Shown here: one piece after another, positions 30,990 through 33,359 of the stretch
Position numbering within the stretch: position 1 is the stretch's first letter
Layout of the letters: every line of letters begins with the position of its first letter
Assembly: GCA_010692425.1 (NCBI GenBank)
Contig: JAAHHJ010000054.1
Span: 1-33,359 of the forward strand
Reading direction: 5' to 3'
DNA from: Symploca sp. SIO3C6
Lineage (GTDB): Bacteria; Cyanobacteriota; Cyanobacteriia; Cyanobacteriales; Coleofasciculaceae
DNA: 33,359 nt
Position numbers and translations under genes: made by a program
Notes under the pieces: model-generated
The model's database searches: none
Seen by the model: only the letters and a program-made list of their open reading frames with translations
Told to the model about the DNA's origin: nothing

Positions 30990-33215
30990 CTATGAAAAAT
31001 CGATCTGTTCGATAAATTTCTGTACTAACGGTACCTGGAATTGATAAGTATCTTCTATTTTCTCTAATACTTCTTTTTTGATTAGTCGGCGCAAGGCGGC
31101 TTTGTCTTTGGGGTTTGGTGTTTCTCCTTCTATCAAGCGTTGGAGTAAGTCGCGATCGCTATTAGATATACTTGTCCATAGTTCCTGAAAATACATCCCT
31201 CCTCTTTCTAGTATTAGGGGAATACTGCGCTCGACATCTTCGGCTGTAGCTAGTTTGCGCCTATCCCGATTAAGTTGATCTACGATTACTGAGCAGGTTA
31301 ATTGCACTAGATAGGGTTGACAACGGGTCAGTGTTGTAATCTCGTCCACTGCATCCGGTTGGTAGATTTGGGGAAATGATTCTATTGGTTTCTTGATTAA
31401 CTCGCAGGCTTCTGCTTCTTGTAGGTATGTTAGTCGTAAGGAACGGGTGTTAATAAGATAGTCGCTCCAGTAGGGTTCGAGTTCATCGAAGGTGTGAGAG
31501 CCACTGAATAGTAAAATCCACTGATTTCTATGTTGCAACACGTGGCGTAGGAAGTTGAGAGGTACTCTGCTGCCTGTGGTAGCGACTACTTCACTCAGAC
31601 GCTCAAATTCATCAAGGCAGAGAAGAAAGTGCTTACCCGGTATCCTGCGCTCGATTTGTCTAAACCAATCTTGTAGTTCTAAAAAAGGATCTTGGGCAAA
31701 TTTATCAGTATTCGGATAGGGCAGTTGGAGATTTCGAGATTTTCTAGCAGCTTCGATAATTGCTTCTGCCAGATATTGAGCTAATCCTCTTAGAGTCGTA
31801 GTAATGGCAGCTCCCTGCAAATCTATTAATAACGGTACTAATTCTGCTCCTACTTTTCGGGGGAGATACCTTAAAGAAGAAGTTTTGCCAGTACGACGCC
31901 CGCCGTAGAGTAATAATACTGGTGGTTGGGCTGATAGTGCCAGGGTTTCGATTTCTCGAAAGATGTCTCGACGCCCTTTGAAGCGATTTTTGGCACTTTC
32001 TGGATCGAGGGCAGGGCCAGCAATGTATACTGAGGGAATCTCTTGCGATCGCTTGGCTTGTTCTTTTAAGGTTTGTTGGGCAGTTTCTAAGATATTTAGC
32101 CAGCGTTGAGCAGTATTACCAAAACTGACTGCTAAGTTAGGGTTTTTTCCATAAGCCAGACTGCTGCCTAATTCTTGGAGTAATCTTATCGGAGCATTTA
32201 GTAATTCCTGCTGGCGATAGGCGGATGTAGCTGATTGAGAAGCTCTGACGCTTTGACTAATTTCTAGTAGTTTTGGTAATACTGTACCTAGCTCTGTTGG
32301 TGGTGGAGAGGGAAGCCAAGACAGTTGGTCAGCAATTGCCACAATATCACTTGTTGCCTGGCACCGACTGAGGGTATCAGCGGCAATTCCAGTCATTGCC
32401 TGGGCAGCGACTTTTTGTTGGTTAGTGGAATTAGTCAAAGAATTAATAGTGTTAAGAGCAGCAGCTGGATTTTCAGGATAAGCATCAATAATGAGCTTAG
32501 CCATAAACGGTAATGGCAGAATAATTATTTCATCCCATAGAGGTGGTAAGTAGCGCAGCCAGAATGCTGGACTTCCATATCGAGAAAATATAAATAGCAG
32601 GAGCATCCATGGTAACTCTAGCAGCCAGAAATACACTCGCAGTACACCAAGAATAAACGCCACACCGACTGCCACACCGACTGCCACACCGAAAGCCACA
32701 CCGACTGCCACACCGAAAGCCACACCGACTGTCACACCGACTGTCACACCGAAAGCCACACCGAAAGCCACACCGACTGCCACACCGAAAGCCACACCGA
32801 CTGCCACACCGAAAGCCACACCGACTGCCACACCGACTGCCACACCGAAAGCCACACCGACTGCCACACCGAAAGCCACACCGAAAGCCACACCGAAAGC
32901 CACACCTCCTGCCACATCAAGCCAATCCAGCGCGAAGATATTGACAATCAATAGAATAATGAAAGTGATAATCAGGCAACATATTGCTACTACTAAGCGT
33001 CTCCTGCTAACAAAATCACGACGCCCCAGCAGAATACCAAATAACCAACCTATTAAAATAAGGCTGCTGTTTAACCAATTAAAAGATTCAGTAGAAATCA
33101 AACTATATGCAGGTGCAATTAGCAACACTGCCAGCACAGGCACAACTGCACTCAGCCACCAAGCTTGGTTAGCATAGCGGCGCAGTCGATGATTGCGGTG
33201 AAATTCAGCTTGCAA
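30990..33215 (-). CDS. Membrane-anchored AAA/STAND-type ATPase with a Gly-Val-Ala repeat region
   Basis: 741 residues from a TTG at 33215. Residues about 18-95 hold three or more helices; residues 102-185 are 21 tetrapeptides (Gly-Val-Ala-Phe/Val) encoded by a 12-bp repeat; then another helix, a linker, and an ATPase domain from about 420 with Walker A GGRRTGKTS (437-445) and Walker B FLLCLDEFERL (about 526-536), plus a C-terminal winged-helix-like part. The ATPase resembles the archaeal-type ATPase/nSTAND group used in signalling and defence. In-frame codons upstream of the TTG (SNPFAL) look native but no ATG is found before the region reaches presumed IS sequence, so the true start may have been lost. 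Confidence 0.7.
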   Translation of the reverse strand: MQAEFHRNHRLRRYANQAWWLSAVVPVLAVLLIAPAYSLISTESFNWLNSSLILIGWLFGILLGRRDFVSRRRLVVAICCLIITFIILLIVNIFALDWLDVAGGVAFGVAFGVAFGVAVGVAFGVAVGVAVGVAFGVAVGVAFGVAVGVAFGVAFGVTVGVTVGVAFGVAVGVAFGVAVGVAVGVAFILGVLRVYFWLLELPWMLLLFIFSRYGSPAFWLRYLPPLWDEIIILPLPFMAKLIIDAYPENPAAALNTINSLTNSTNQQKVAAQAMTGIAADTLSRCQATSDIVAIADQLSWLPSPPPTELGTVLPKLLEISQSVRASQSATSAYRQQELLNAPIRLLQELGSSLAYGKNPNLAVSFGNTAQRWLNILETAQQTLKEQAKRSQEIPSVYIAGPALDPESAKNRFKGRRDIFREIETLALSAQPPVLLLYGGRRTGKTSSLRYLPRKVGAELVPLLIDLQGAAITTTLRGLAQYLAEAIIEAARKSRNLQLPYPNTDKFAQDPFLELQDWFRQIERRIPGKHFLLCLDEFERLSEVVATTGSRVPLNFLRHVLQHRNQWILLFSGSHTFDELEPYWSDYLINTRSLRLTYLQEAEACELIKKPIESFPQIYQPDAVDEITTLTRCQPYLVQLTCSVIVDQLNRDRRKLATAEDVERSIPLILERGGMYFQELWTSISNSDRDLLQRLIEGETPNPKDKAALRRLIKKEVLEKIEDTYQFQVPLVQKFIEQIDFS
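32659..32910. repeat. 12-bp coding minisatellite, 21 copies
   Basis: Units alternate GCCACACCGACT and GCCACACCGAAA (two carry GTC in place of GCC), with exactly 252 bp. On the minus strand they encode (Gly-Val-Ala-Val/Phe)n, a hydrophobic glycine-every-fourth-residue segment. Near-identity at DNA level points to recent expansion. Confidence 0.95.
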
Positions 33216-33302
33216 AGCAAAGGGATTGCTATCTATAGCGCTGCGCGCTGGGGTACTTACAAGTTAGGATATATCTAGAGTCACCTAAAACTAGATTTAT
33301 TT

Positions 33303-33359
33303 ATGGCTCACCCTTACTCTCAGGATTTGCGCCTACGTGCCCTCTATTTAATCACTAGC
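33303..33359 (+). CDS. IS630-like transposase, N-terminal fragment cut by window end
   Basis: 19 residues, MAHPYSQDLRLRALYLITS. The pattern PYSQDLRxRA is the usual N-terminus of IS630-family and related helix-turn-helix transposases. Divergent from the ATPase gene; the element's left tip probably lies between 33236 and 33260, close to the ATPase start. Only the first helix is visible, so the family call is moderate. Confidence 0.55.
   Translation, partial: MAHPYSQDLRLRALYLITS

Noticed and set aside
32659-32910. CRISPR array
   Set aside because: The 12-bp units are directly adjacent without spacers and are in frame within a coding sequence.

Overview
The window is chromosomal DNA from a phycoerythrin-producing cyanobacterium. 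Evidence: phycocyanin subunits with their lyases, phycobilisome linkers, the two phycoerythrobilin synthesis enzymes, a cyanobacterial ferredoxin-nitrite reductase locus, several HIP1 octamers (GCGATCGC, e.g. 12058 and 15726) and many 7-bp and 8-bp tandem repeats of the STRR kind known from filamentous and Chroococcidiopsis-like cyanobacteria. I cannot name the species.

Region 1 (1-13.6 kb) is a phycobilisome island. On the minus strand, three rod linkers of CpeC/CpeD/CpeE type and a CpcD-like cap linker form one operon (3448->328). A second minus-strand operon (6279->4324) holds a small unknown protein, a HEAT-repeat bilin lyase resembling CpeF/MpeV that is split by a 219-bp transposon relic, and a phycobiliprotein-like protein. 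On the plus strand lie a further HEAT protein, pebA-pebB, a membrane-anchored linker (cpcL), cpcB-cpcA and cpcE-cpcF. Together these genes make phycoerythrobilin, attach bilins and build rods; cpcL suggests a second, membrane-bound rod type that feeds photosystem I. No cpeBA genes are in the window.

Region 2 (13.3-21.5 kb) holds a small membrane protein, a short-chain dehydrogenase, a large membrane protein of unknown family, and the nitrite-assimilation locus cnaT / nirB (HEAT type) / nirA. nirA has a textbook NtcA-activated promoter. Two small unknown genes follow nirA.

Region 3 (21.6-30.7 kb) is a cluster of polytopic membrane proteins on the minus strand: two GT39-like glycosyltransferases, two more paralogues of the unknown membrane protein (three in the window, sharing a QDD-x-R-x-HVFWM motif in the first loop) and a YbhN/AglD-like protein. 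It looks like a lipid-linked glycan or surface-polysaccharide assembly set. Tandem repeats sit at nearly every gene boundary here and supply several stop codons and false N-terminal extensions.

Region 4 (30.7-33.4 kb) has a MITE with target duplication, a membrane-anchored AAA/STAND ATPase whose N-terminal part contains 21 tandem copies of a 12-bp repeat (Gly-Val-Ala-Phe/Val), and the start of an IS630-like transposase cut by the window edge.

A recurring theme is small IS200/IS605 (IS608-type) relics at 1-122, 4155-4359, 5494-5712 and 17554-17601. All follow TTAC, and the three with a visible right end finish in TCAA. The most notable one interrupts the CpeF-like lyase gene, and its precise removal on paper restores a continuous 298-residue HEAT protein. 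Its right half keeps omega-RNA-like hairpins next to the host gene.
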